Assembly (NCBI GenBank): GCA_013695055.1
Contig: JACDBF010000057.1
Span: 1-5,258, forward strand
Direction: 5' to 3'
Source: Actinomycetota bacterium
Lineage (GTDB): Bacteria > Actinomycetota > CADDZG01 > WHSQ01
Length of the DNA stretch: 5,258 bases
Shown here: one piece after another, positions 1-5,258 of the stretch
How the letters are laid out: each line of letters opens with the position of its first letter
How positions within the stretch are numbered: the stretch's first letter is position 1
Position numbers and translations under genes: made by a program
Notes under the pieces: model-generated
The model's input: the letters and a program-made list of their open reading frames with translations, nothing else
What the model was told of the DNA's origin: nothing
The model's database searches: none

Positions 1-397
1 AGCGCGCCGGGTTCGCAAAGCGAAGCTCGACGGCAAGGCTTTGGCCGGGATCAAGGAGCGGCTCGTCAAGCAGCGGGAGGACCTGTCGGCTCAGATCAGC
101 GAGATCGACGAGGAGTCCTTCGACGGCACTCAGTCCGATCTGACGGGCGAGGCCTCGGTCGACGAGGACTTTGCCGATTCGGGCACGGCGACTTTCGATC
201 GCGAGCGTGCGCTCTCCATCCAGAACAACATTCGGGATCTCATAGACCAGATCACCCGGGCCATTGCCAGGATCGACGAGGGCGCCTACGGGATCTGCGA
301 GCGTTGTGCGCGACCCATTGACGCCGCTCGTCTGCGCGCGCTTCCTCATGCTTTGTTGTGCATGGATTGCAAGCGGCGCGAAGAGCGGACCCGCTAG
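1..397 (+). CDS. TraR/DksA-family zinc-finger RNA polymerase-binding regulator (5' partial)
   Basis: Members of this family enter the RNA polymerase secondary channel and adjust transcription initiation, often with ppGpp; that role is inferred from the family. The frame is open from base 2 with no start in the basic stretch RRVRKAKLDGK. The first possible start is a TTG at 41, but reading through suggests the true start lies upstream of the window, as in actinobacterial members with a Lys-rich N-terminal extension. Numbering from TTG41 as residue 1: a helical coiled-coil segment (about 4-25), an acidic tip DEDFADSG (41-48), a second helix (about 53-80), then a C4 zinc finger with Cys86, Cys89, Cys107 and Cys110 (C-x2-C-x17-C-x2-C). 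The C-terminus is basic (KRREERTR) and ends at TAG 395-397. The last 40 bases overlap the likely lspA start in another frame. The family call is firm; the specific target promoters are unknown. Confidence 0.9.
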   Translation, partial: ARRVRKAKLDGKALAGIKERLVKQREDLSAQISEIDEESFDGTQSDLTGEASVDEDFADSGTATFDRERALSIQNNIRDLIDQITRAIARIDEGAYGICERCARPIDAARLRALPHALLCMDCKRREERTR

Positions 398-906
398 CGA
401 CGTCTGCACCGACTGCCGGCCCCCAGACGCCCGCGGTTGCCCCACGCCGGTTGCCGTTGCTGGCCGGGTGCGCTGCGCTTGTGGTCGTCGCGGATCAGGT
501 CACCAAGCAGCTGGCCCTGGACGGCCTGAGCGACGGACCGGTCGAGGTCGTGCCCGGCGCGGTGACCTTGAGACTCACGTTCAACTCGGGCGGCGCCTTT
601 GGTATCGGAGGCGACTTTCCGGCCTTCTTTCTCGTCGCCACCGTGGCGATCGTGGTCACCATCGTTTTCTGGGCGCGGCGGGTTGAGGATCCCCGACTGA
701 TGATCCCACTCGGGCTCATCGTGGGGGGTGGTCTCGGCAACCTCTTCGACCGCATCGTCCGCGACTACGGGGGCCGGGTGGTCGACTTCGTGGACTTTCA
801 CGTGTGGCCGGTCTTCAACCTCGCCGACGCCTCCATCGTGGCCGGGGTCGGGTTGATCCTGCTCCTCAACCTCCGTTCCCGGCGGCCGAGCGCGGACGGG
901 AGATGA
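358..906 (+). CDS. lspA: Lipoprotein signal peptidase (signal peptidase II)
   Basis: LspA is the integral membrane aspartyl protease that removes the signal peptide from diacylglyceryl-modified prolipoproteins, the second step of lipoprotein maturation. All family blocks are present: DQVTK (Asp46), FNSGGAF (Asn76), GGGLGNLFDR (Asn128, Arg132), VVDF (Asp143) and FNLAD (Asn154, Asp157). Asp143 and Asp157 should be the catalytic pair. Four hydrophobic segments lie at about 32-46, 88-106, 114-130 and 152-170, as expected. At 182 aa it is slightly longer than typical (about 160-170) because of an Ala/Pro-rich cytoplasmic N-terminus of about 30 residues. The start used is GTG 358, inside the previous gene. 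The only other in-frame ATG/GTG/TTG starts before the first membrane segment are TTG 367, TTG 451 and TTG 457. None has a clear Shine-Dalgarno, so the N-terminus is uncertain. Overlaps at both ends suggest co-translation with its neighbours. The NSGGAF block has Gly where NxGAAF is usual, a mild change. Confidence 0.95.
   Translation: MHGLQAARRADPLATSAPTAGPQTPAVAPRRLPLLAGCAALVVVADQVTKQLALDGLSDGPVEVVPGAVTLRLTFNSGGAFGIGGDFPAFFLVATVAIVVTIVFWARRVEDPRLMIPLGLIVGGGLGNLFDRIVRDYGGRVVDFVDFHVWPVFNLADASIVAGVGLILLLNLRSRRPSADGR
894..906 (+). promoter_or_regulatory. ATGA stop/start overlap with purine-rich ribosome binding site
   Basis: The lspA stop TGA (904-906) and the rluD start ATG (903-905) share bases as ATGA. 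A purine-rich stretch GGACGGGAG (894-902) runs up to the ATG; the GGA at 894-896 lies about six bases from it and is the best Shine-Dalgarno-like piece. This arrangement is typical of translational coupling, in which ribosomes finishing lspA re-initiate on rluD. It supports 903 as the rluD start rather than the longer in-frame extension back into lspA. Confidence 0.6.
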
Positions 907-1838
907 CGGAGCGCTTCGAGGCGTCCGCCGAAGACGCCGGCCGGCGAATCGACGTGGTGCTCGCCCGCCGGGCCGGAGTGGCCCGAACGGCAGCTCAAAA
1001 AGCGCTGGCCGCCGGCAAGGTGACCGTGGCGGGGCGGGTTGCCCGTGCCAGCCACAGGCTCGTGGAGGGAGAGCTCGTCGAGGCCCACCTCGAGCGGGCC
1101 GGCGTCGCTCCGCCCGAGCCCGAGGACATTCCGGTGGTCGTGCGTTTTGAAGACGATCGCGTCCTAGTGGTCTCCAAGCCGGCCGGGCTCGTGACGCATC
1201 CCGCCGGCGGTCACGAGACCGGGACGCTCGTGAACGCTCTCCTCGGGCTGGGAATACCTCTTGCCCACGAGGGATCGGACCGGCCCGGAATAGTGCACCG
1301 GCTCGACAAGGACACCTCGGGCCTCCTTCTGGTGGCCCGCGACGAGGGCGCTCATGCCTTTTTGGTGGAGGCGCTCAAAGAGCACCGCGTCGAGCGGCGC
1401 TATCTGGCCCTCGTCAAAGGACGGCCCGCAGCTCCGTCGGGGACGATCGAAGCGCCCGTCGGTCGCGACCCGCGCAACAGGCGGCTGATGGCCGTGAACC
1501 CCTCCGGGCGTCCGGCCGTGACCCACTACGTGCTCGTGGACTCATTTTCCGTCTCGTCCGGCCCGGTGAGCTTGCTGGATGTCACGCTCGAGACGGGCCG
1601 GACCCATCAGATCAGGGTCCACCTCGCTCATCTCGGGCACCCGATTCTCGGCGACAGGACCTACGGCGGAGCCTCCCAAGCCGCTTCCGCTTTAGGTCTT
1701 GAGCGGCCGTTCCTACATGCGCGGGCCTTGACCTTTCCTCATCCCGAGGACGGCCGGGCCGTCACCGTGACCGATCCCCTTCCCGCGGAGCTGGCTGAGG
1801 TTCTCTCAGCCCGTCTGCCGTCGTCCACTTTTTCCTGA
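903..1838 (+). CDS. rluD: RluA-family 23S rRNA pseudouridine synthase, RluD-like
   Basis: This enzyme isomerises uridine to pseudouridine in RNA. The E. coli namesake acts on U1911, U1915 and U1917 of 23S rRNA helix 69. The 311-residue product has an N-terminal S4 RNA-binding domain (about 13-65; AQKALAAGKVTVAGR lies within it) followed by the RluA catalytic domain (about 80-290). The catalytic block PGIVHRLDKDTSG (128-140) contains the nucleophile Asp135. The second conserved block TGRTHQIRVHLAHLGHPILG (231-250) is intact, as are the KPAGLVTHP (92-100) and ERRYLALVKG (164-173) blocks. The length matches the RluD/RluC class. The start at ATG 903 is supported by the ATGA overlap with lspA and by the S4 domain beginning right after it. 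The lspA-rluD pairing is conserved in Actinomycetota. RluD rather than RluC specificity rests on the S4 domain, overall similarity and context and is not proven by sequence. One rare Leu TTA codon is at 1692-1694. Confidence 0.93.
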   Translation: MTERFEASAEDAGRRIDVVLARRAGVARTAAQKALAAGKVTVAGRVARASHRLVEGELVEAHLERAGVAPPEPEDIPVVVRFEDDRVLVVSKPAGLVTHPAGGHETGTLVNALLGLGIPLAHEGSDRPGIVHRLDKDTSGLLLVARDEGAHAFLVEALKEHRVERRYLALVKGRPAAPSGTIEAPVGRDPRNRRLMAVNPSGRPAVTHYVLVDSFSVSSGPVSLLDVTLETGRTHQIRVHLAHLGHPILGDRTYGGASQAASALGLERPFLHARALTFPHPEDGRAVTVTDPLPAELAEVLSARLPSSTFS

Positions 1839-1841
1839 ACG

Positions 1842-1860
1842 GCCCGAGGGACTTTCGGGT
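1842..1860 (+). terminator. Weak hairpin after rluD, possible termination or 3'-end structure
   Basis: Four bases after the rluD stop, CCCGA (1843-1847) can pair with TCGGG (1855-1859). G-U pairs at 1842/1860, 1848/1854 and 1849/1853 could extend the stem around a three-base loop. No T-run follows (the next bases are GCTTGACAGG), so it is not a convincing intrinsic terminator. In GC-rich actinobacteria terminators without a U-tract are sometimes proposed, hence a low-confidence entry. It may simply be chance in GC-rich DNA. Confidence 0.2.
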
Positions 1861-1898
1861 GCTTGACAGGCCCGGAGTCGCTGGTCGGGGACCGAGGC

Positions 1899-1925
1899 TT
1901 GAAGGGCGGCGACCGGTGATATAGA
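1899..1925 (+). promoter_or_regulatory. Candidate sigma-70-type promoter with extended -10 for dnaE
   Basis: A -35-like TTGAAG (1899-1904) is followed after 15 bases by TATAGA (1920-1925), which is preceded by TG at 1917-1918, giving the extended -10 form TGnTATAGA. The surrounding AT-rich patch GATATAGAAAAA stands out in an otherwise GC-rich gap. A start near 1932 would give a leader of about 40 nt before the dnaE GTG. The 15-base spacer is short, but an extended -10 can compensate. This suggests dnaE has its own promoter and is not solely dependent on read-through from rluD. Confidence 0.45.
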
Positions 1926-1952
1926 AAAAGGACACTCCTGTAATTCGACGAC

Positions 1953-1968
1953 GGCCGAATGTTCGGCC
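1953..1968. repeat. Perfect 7-bp inverted repeat just upstream of the dnaE start
   Basis: GGCCGAA (1953-1959) and TTCGGCC (1962-1968) are exact inverted copies separated by TG. As RNA this can form a stem of five to six GC-rich pairs with a four- to six-base loop. As DNA it is a 16-bp palindrome. It ends three bases before the GTG start at 1972, covering the place where a Shine-Dalgarno would be. It could be a translational control hairpin or an operator for a dimeric regulator. The sequence is certain; any function is inference. It does not match the actinobacterial LexA box, whose half-sites CGAAC and GTTCG are four bases apart. Confidence 0.6.
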
Positions 1969-1971
1969 AGG

Positions 1972-4900
1972 GTGGGTAGGGCTCTGAGCTTCGTTCATCT
2001 GCACGCGCACTCCGAGTATTCGATGCTCGATGGGGCGAGTCGCATCGGCGACATGTTCGAGGCCGCGGCCCGGGCCGAGATGCCGGCTTGCGCCATCACC
2101 GACCACGGCGTCATGTACGGGGCGCTCGACTTTTATCAAGCGGGCATCTCCACGGGGGTCAAGCCGATCCTCGGCATGGAGGGCTACCTGTTCGACGGCG
2201 ACCGACGGGCCAAGCCCGCCCAGCGCGAGAACTCCGACGGGACCTATCACTTGACCCTGCTGGCCGCCGACGACACCGGCTACAAGAACCTCGTCAAGCT
2301 GTCGACCCGTGCGTGGCTGGAAGGCTTCCACTATCAGCCGCGCGCCGACTGGGAGATCCTCTCCGAGCATGCCGAGGGCCTCATCTGCCTGTCGGGATGC
2401 TTGTCGGCCGAGATTCCCCGGCGCATCGTTCGGGGAGATACGACTGGGGCCCGGCGCAAGGCCGCGCAGTATCGGGACGTGTTCGGGGACCGCTTCTATC
2501 TCGAGCTGCAGGATCACGGGATTCCCTCCCAGAAGCCGCTCAACGACGAGCTCGTGACGATCGGCCGGGAGATGGGCATCTCCTGGGTATGCACCAACGA
2601 TTCCCACTACACCAACAAGGAGGACGCGTCGGCGCACGACGTGCTTCTGTGCATCAACACGGGCTCCGAGCTCGCGGCGCCCGGTCGCTTCAAGTTCGAT
2701 TCCGAAGAGTTCTATCTAAAGAGCCCACAAGAGATGAAAAAGGCCTTCGAGCGCTGGCCCGGCGCCTGCGAAACCACTCTCGAGGTCGCAGAGCGCTGCA
2801 ACGTCGAGATCAAGCTCGACAAGCTGCTGCTGCCGCGCTACGAGGTCCCGGCCGGCGAAACCCTCGAGAGCCACCTGCGCACCCTCGCAACCCGGGGCGC
2901 ACACGAGCGTTACAGAGACATCTCGGCGGAGGTCTCAGAGCGGCTCGAATACGAGCTCAAGGTCATAGGCGAGATGGGTTTCGACGGCTACTTCCTGGTC
3001 GTCGCGGACTTCGTGAATTGGGCGAAGGCGCGCGGGGTAAGGGTCGGGCCCGGCAGAGGCAGCGCACCCGGCTCCATCGTTTCCTATTCGCTGGGCATCA
3101 CCGAGCTGGACCCGATCGCATACAACCTCATGTTCGAGCGCTTCCTGAATCCCGAACGCATCGCCATGCCCGATATCGACATCGACTTCGACGAGCGCAA
3201 ACGCGGGGATGTCATCCGCTATGTGCAAGAGAAGTACGGGTCGGACCACGTCGCCCAGATCATCACTTACGGCACCATCAAGGGCCGTCAGTCGATCCGA
3301 GACGCGGCGCGCGTGCTCGGCTTCCCATACGCGGAGGGGGATCGTTTAACCAAGATGTACCCCTCGCTCATCATGGGACGCGACTCGGGCCTTGCACACG
3401 CCCTCGAATCGTCGTCGGAGATGCGCGCCGCGTACGAGGGAGGAGGCGCGGCCAAGGAGATCATTGACACCGCGCTCAAGATCGAGAACCTCAAGCGTTC
3501 CGCGGGGATCCACGCCGCCGGCGTCGTCATCGGCCGCGATCCGCTCGTCGACCACCTTCCATTGAAACGCGGCGAGCACGGCGAAGTCGTAACGCAGTTC
3601 GACATGAACGGCGTCGAGGCGTTGGGCCTTTTGAAGATCGACTTCCTCGGTCTTCGCAATCTCACAGTTATCGATCTCACGCGTGACTACGTGTTGGCAA
3701 ACAAGAACGAGGCTATCGACGTCGACTCTTTGGATCTAGCCGACCCTTCCGTTTACGAGATGCTCCAGAAAGGCGCCGCCGACGGCGTCTTCCAGCTCGA
3801 GTCGGAGGGCATGAGGCGCCTGCTCTTCCAGCTGAAGCCGGATCGGTTCGAACAGATCATGGCTCTGATCGCGCTCTACCGGCCTGGGCCGATGGACCAG
3901 ATCCCCACCTACATCGAAAGGAAGAACGACGCATCCAAGATCTCGTATCTGCATCCCACCCTTCAGGAGATAACGCGCGAGACCTACGGGGTGCTCGTCT
4001 ACCAGGAGCAGATCGTGCTCTTGCTGCAGAAGCTAGCCGGCTACACGCCCGGTCAAGCCGATCTCGTCCGCAAGGCGATCGGCAAGAAGAATCGCGACAT
4101 CATGGCCTCCGAAGAGCCTCGCTTCATCGAGGGGTGCGCGCGCTCGGGCCTCACTGAGAACGAGGCTCGCAAGCTCTGGACGCTCATCCAACCGTTCGCC
4201 GACTACTCGTTCAACCGCGCCCATTCGGCCTCGTACGCGTACGTCGCCTACCAAACCGCGTGGCTCAAGGCCAAGCACCCCGTCGAGTACATGGCCGCGC
4301 TTCTCACCTCGGTAAAGGACCGCAAGGACGACAAGCCCAAGTACCTGGCGATGGCTCGGAAGATGGGCATTCCGGTCTTGCTGCCCGACGTGAACGAGTC
4401 CGAGAGGGACTTCACTCCCACAGACGACGCGATTCGCTTCGGCTTGTCCGCCGTCAGGCACGTCGGCGAGGGCGTCGTGGAGAAGATCATCGAGGCCCGC
4501 AAGTCAAAGGGCCGCTTCGAGTCCTTCCAGGACTTTTGCTCGAAGGTCGACTACTCCTGTCTCAACAAGAAGACGATCGAATCGCTCATCTGGGCCGGCG
4601 CCTTCGAGTCCCTCGGTCATACGCGCCGGGGCTTGCTCGAACGCTTCGAGCACATCTGCGCCGATGTCATTGAACGGAGAAAGCGCGAGGAGGCCGGGCA
4701 GTTCTCGCTGTTCGGCTCGGTGGGCACCGATGACCATGCCCCCACCCACCAGCCCGCTCCCATTTCCATCGAAGAGCATCCCAAGGAGATCCTTCTCGCC
4801 CACGAAAAGGAGATGCTGGGCCTGTACGTCTCCGATCATCCGCTTCTCGGGGTCGAAGGTTTGCTCGCGCGGATGACGGACTGTGCGCTGTCGTCGCTCG

Positions 4901-5258
4901 CCGAGCGGCCCCAGGGCGAGATGCTCACGATCGGCGGGGTGGTGGCTTCGCTCACCAAGCGATTCACCAGACGCGGCGACACGATGGTGCTGTTGCAGAT
5001 AGAGGACCTGTCTGGGGCTTCGGTAGAGGTTCTCTTGTTCGCCAAGACGTACGAGCAGTACGCGCACGTGGTCCGGCCCGATGTCATTCTCATGGTGAAG
5101 GGCCGCCTTGAGCAGGATGCGCGCGATGACTCTCTAAAGATCATCGCCTTTGAGCTCTTGGAACCGAAGCTCGACGACCGCCCTTTCGAGATCAAGATGG
5201 CCGTCGACTCCTGTACCCCCAAGGTGCTCGATCAGCTCAAGGACATCTTGAGCGAGCA
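1972..5258 (+). CDS. dnaE: DNA polymerase III alpha subunit, replicative DnaE1 type (3' partial)
   Basis: This is the catalytic subunit of the replicative DNA polymerase. The frame is open without a break to the window edge (1095 complete codons; the family is usually about 1150-1200 aa, so roughly 60-100 residues are missing). Numbering from GTG 1972: a PHP domain (about 6-280) with all expected metal ligands His9, His11, Asp20, His45, Glu70, His93, Cys143, Asp210 and His212; the polymerase core with GPGRGSA (359-365), MPDIDIDF with Asp401 and Asp403, and KIDFLG with Asp557 as the third catalytic Asp; YRPGPMD (636-642); FNRAHSASYA (747-756); a helix-hairpin-helix region (about 820-880); a clamp-binding motif QFSLF (910-914); and an OB fold (about 984-1050). 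The GTG is the only standard start between the in-frame stop TGA 1900-1902 and the conserved SFVHLHAHSEYS block, but it lacks a good Shine-Dalgarno. Intact PHP and clamp motifs favour DnaE1 over error-prone DnaE2. Leu TTA at 3346-3348 is rare for such GC-rich DNA. Confidence 0.97.
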   Translation, partial: MGRALSFVHLHAHSEYSMLDGASRIGDMFEAAARAEMPACAITDHGVMYGALDFYQAGISTGVKPILGMEGYLFDGDRRAKPAQRENSDGTYHLTLLAADDTGYKNLVKLSTRAWLEGFHYQPRADWEILSEHAEGLICLSGCLSAEIPRRIVRGDTTGARRKAAQYRDVFGDRFYLELQDHGIPSQKPLNDELVTIGREMGISWVCTNDSHYTNKEDASAHDVLLCINTGSELAAPGRFKFDSEEFYLKSPQEMKKAFERWPGACETTLEVAERCNVEIKLDKLLLPRYEVPAGETLESHLRTLATRGAHERYRDISAEVSERLEYELKVIGEMGFDGYFLVVADFVNWAKARGVRVGPGRGSAPGSIVSYSLGITELDPIAYNLMFERFLNPERIAMPDIDIDFDERKRGDVIRYVQEKYGSDHVAQIITYGTIKGRQSIRDAARVLGFPYAEGDRLTKMYPSLIMGRDSGLAHALESSSEMRAAYEGGGAAKEIIDTALKIENLKRSAGIHAAGVVIGRDPLVDHLPLKRGEHGEVVTQFDMNGVEALGLLKIDFLGLRNLTVIDLTRDYVLANKNEAIDVDSLDLADPSVYEMLQKGAADGVFQLESEGMRRLLFQLKPDRFEQIMALIALYRPGPMDQIPTYIERKNDASKISYLHPTLQEITRETYGVLVYQEQIVLLLQKLAGYTPGQADLVRKAIGKKNRDIMASEEPRFIEGCARSGLTENEARKLWTLIQPFADYSFNRAHSASYAYVAYQTAWLKAKHPVEYMAALLTSVKDRKDDKPKYLAMARKMGIPVLLPDVNESERDFTPTDDAIRFGLSAVRHVGEGVVEKIIEARKSKGRFESFQDFCSKVDYSCLNKKTIESLIWAGAFESLGHTRRGLLERFEHICADVIERRKREEAGQFSLFGSVGTDDHAPTHQPAPISIEEHPKEILLAHEKEMLGLYVSDHPLLGVEGLLARMTDCALSSLAERPQGEMLTIGGVVASLTKRFTRRGDTMVLLQIEDLSGASVEVLLFAKTYEQYAHVVRPDVILMVKGRLEQDARDDSLKIIAFELLEPKLDDRPFEIKMAVDSCTPKVLDQLKDILSE

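Noticed and set aside
804..902. Longer rluD reading starting at 804 inside lspA
   Set aside because: The extra 33 codons are Arg-rich, overlap the conserved FNLAD end of lspA, and precede the normal S4 domain start. ATG 903 with the ATGA overlap fits better.
1863..1868. Perfect TTGACA as a -35 box
   Set aside because: At 16-18 bases downstream the sequence is GC-rich (around CGGGGAC) with no -10-like hexamer. The extended -10 at 1917-1925 is too far away to pair with it.
1944..1968. Possible LexA/SOS box made from the TTCG and CGAA pieces
   Set aside because: The actinobacterial box needs CGAAC and GTTCG half-sites four bases apart. Here the copies are too close (CGAATGTTCG) or in the reverse order (TTCG-N8-CGAA).
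1762..2637. 291-codon open frame on the minus strand across the rluD end and dnaE start
   Set aside because: It is antisense to two clear genes, has no recognisable domain, and is explained by GC-rich codon bias. An antisense transcript cannot be excluded but nothing supports a protein.
2088..3467. 459-codon open frame on the plus strand inside dnaE
   Set aside because: It is an Arg-rich off-frame reading of dnaE, whose own frame carries every PHP and polymerase motif through this stretch. Long shadow frames are expected in GC-rich coding DNA.
4504..5067. 187-codon minus-strand open frame antisense to dnaE
   Set aside because: It is a shadow of dnaE with no recognisable motifs. The plus-strand frame shows the helix-hairpin-helix, clamp motif and OB fold here.
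1..5258. Search for mobile elements, CRISPR-like repeats, tRNAs or a novel gene system
   Set aside because: No transposase, integrase, direct-repeat array, attachment site or tRNA-like structure was seen. The window is almost fully explained by four housekeeping genes.

Overview
The window is a GC-rich piece of bacterial chromosome with four plus-strand genes in the order TraR/DksA-family zinc-finger regulator (5' end cut off), lspA, rluD, dnaE (3' end cut off). This order, with a Lys/Arg-rich extension ahead of the DksA-like domain and a DnaE that keeps a complete PHP metal site, is the conserved housekeeping neighbourhood of Actinomycetota. Leu TTA codons in rluD and dnaE, and dnaE lying directly after rluD, argue against a typical Streptomyces. 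The class cannot be fixed from this sequence alone.

Layout: 1-397 is the end of the TraR/DksA-type RNA polymerase-binding protein. lspA (358-906, lipoprotein signal peptidase) is read in another frame and its best start lies inside the previous gene. rluD (903-1838, 23S rRNA pseudouridine synthase) overlaps the lspA stop by an ATGA. These three probably form one translationally coupled transcription unit. A 133-bp gap (1839-1971) follows. It holds a weak hairpin, a plausible extended -10 promoter, and a perfect 7-bp inverted repeat just ahead of the next start. dnaE (from 1972 to the window edge, 1095 complete codons seen) encodes the replicative DNA polymerase III alpha subunit, with PHP, polymerase, helix-hairpin-helix, clamp-binding and OB parts all visible in one uninterrupted frame.

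Together the genes serve core processes: transcription control, lipoprotein maturation at the membrane, ribosome modification and chromosome replication. There is no mobile element, CRISPR array, tRNA, rRNA or defence gene. I do not see an undescribed system. The most interesting item is the non-coding architecture in front of dnaE: the palindrome occupies the ribosome-binding position of the GTG start and carries a six-codon out-of-frame mini-ORF that overlaps the dnaE start.
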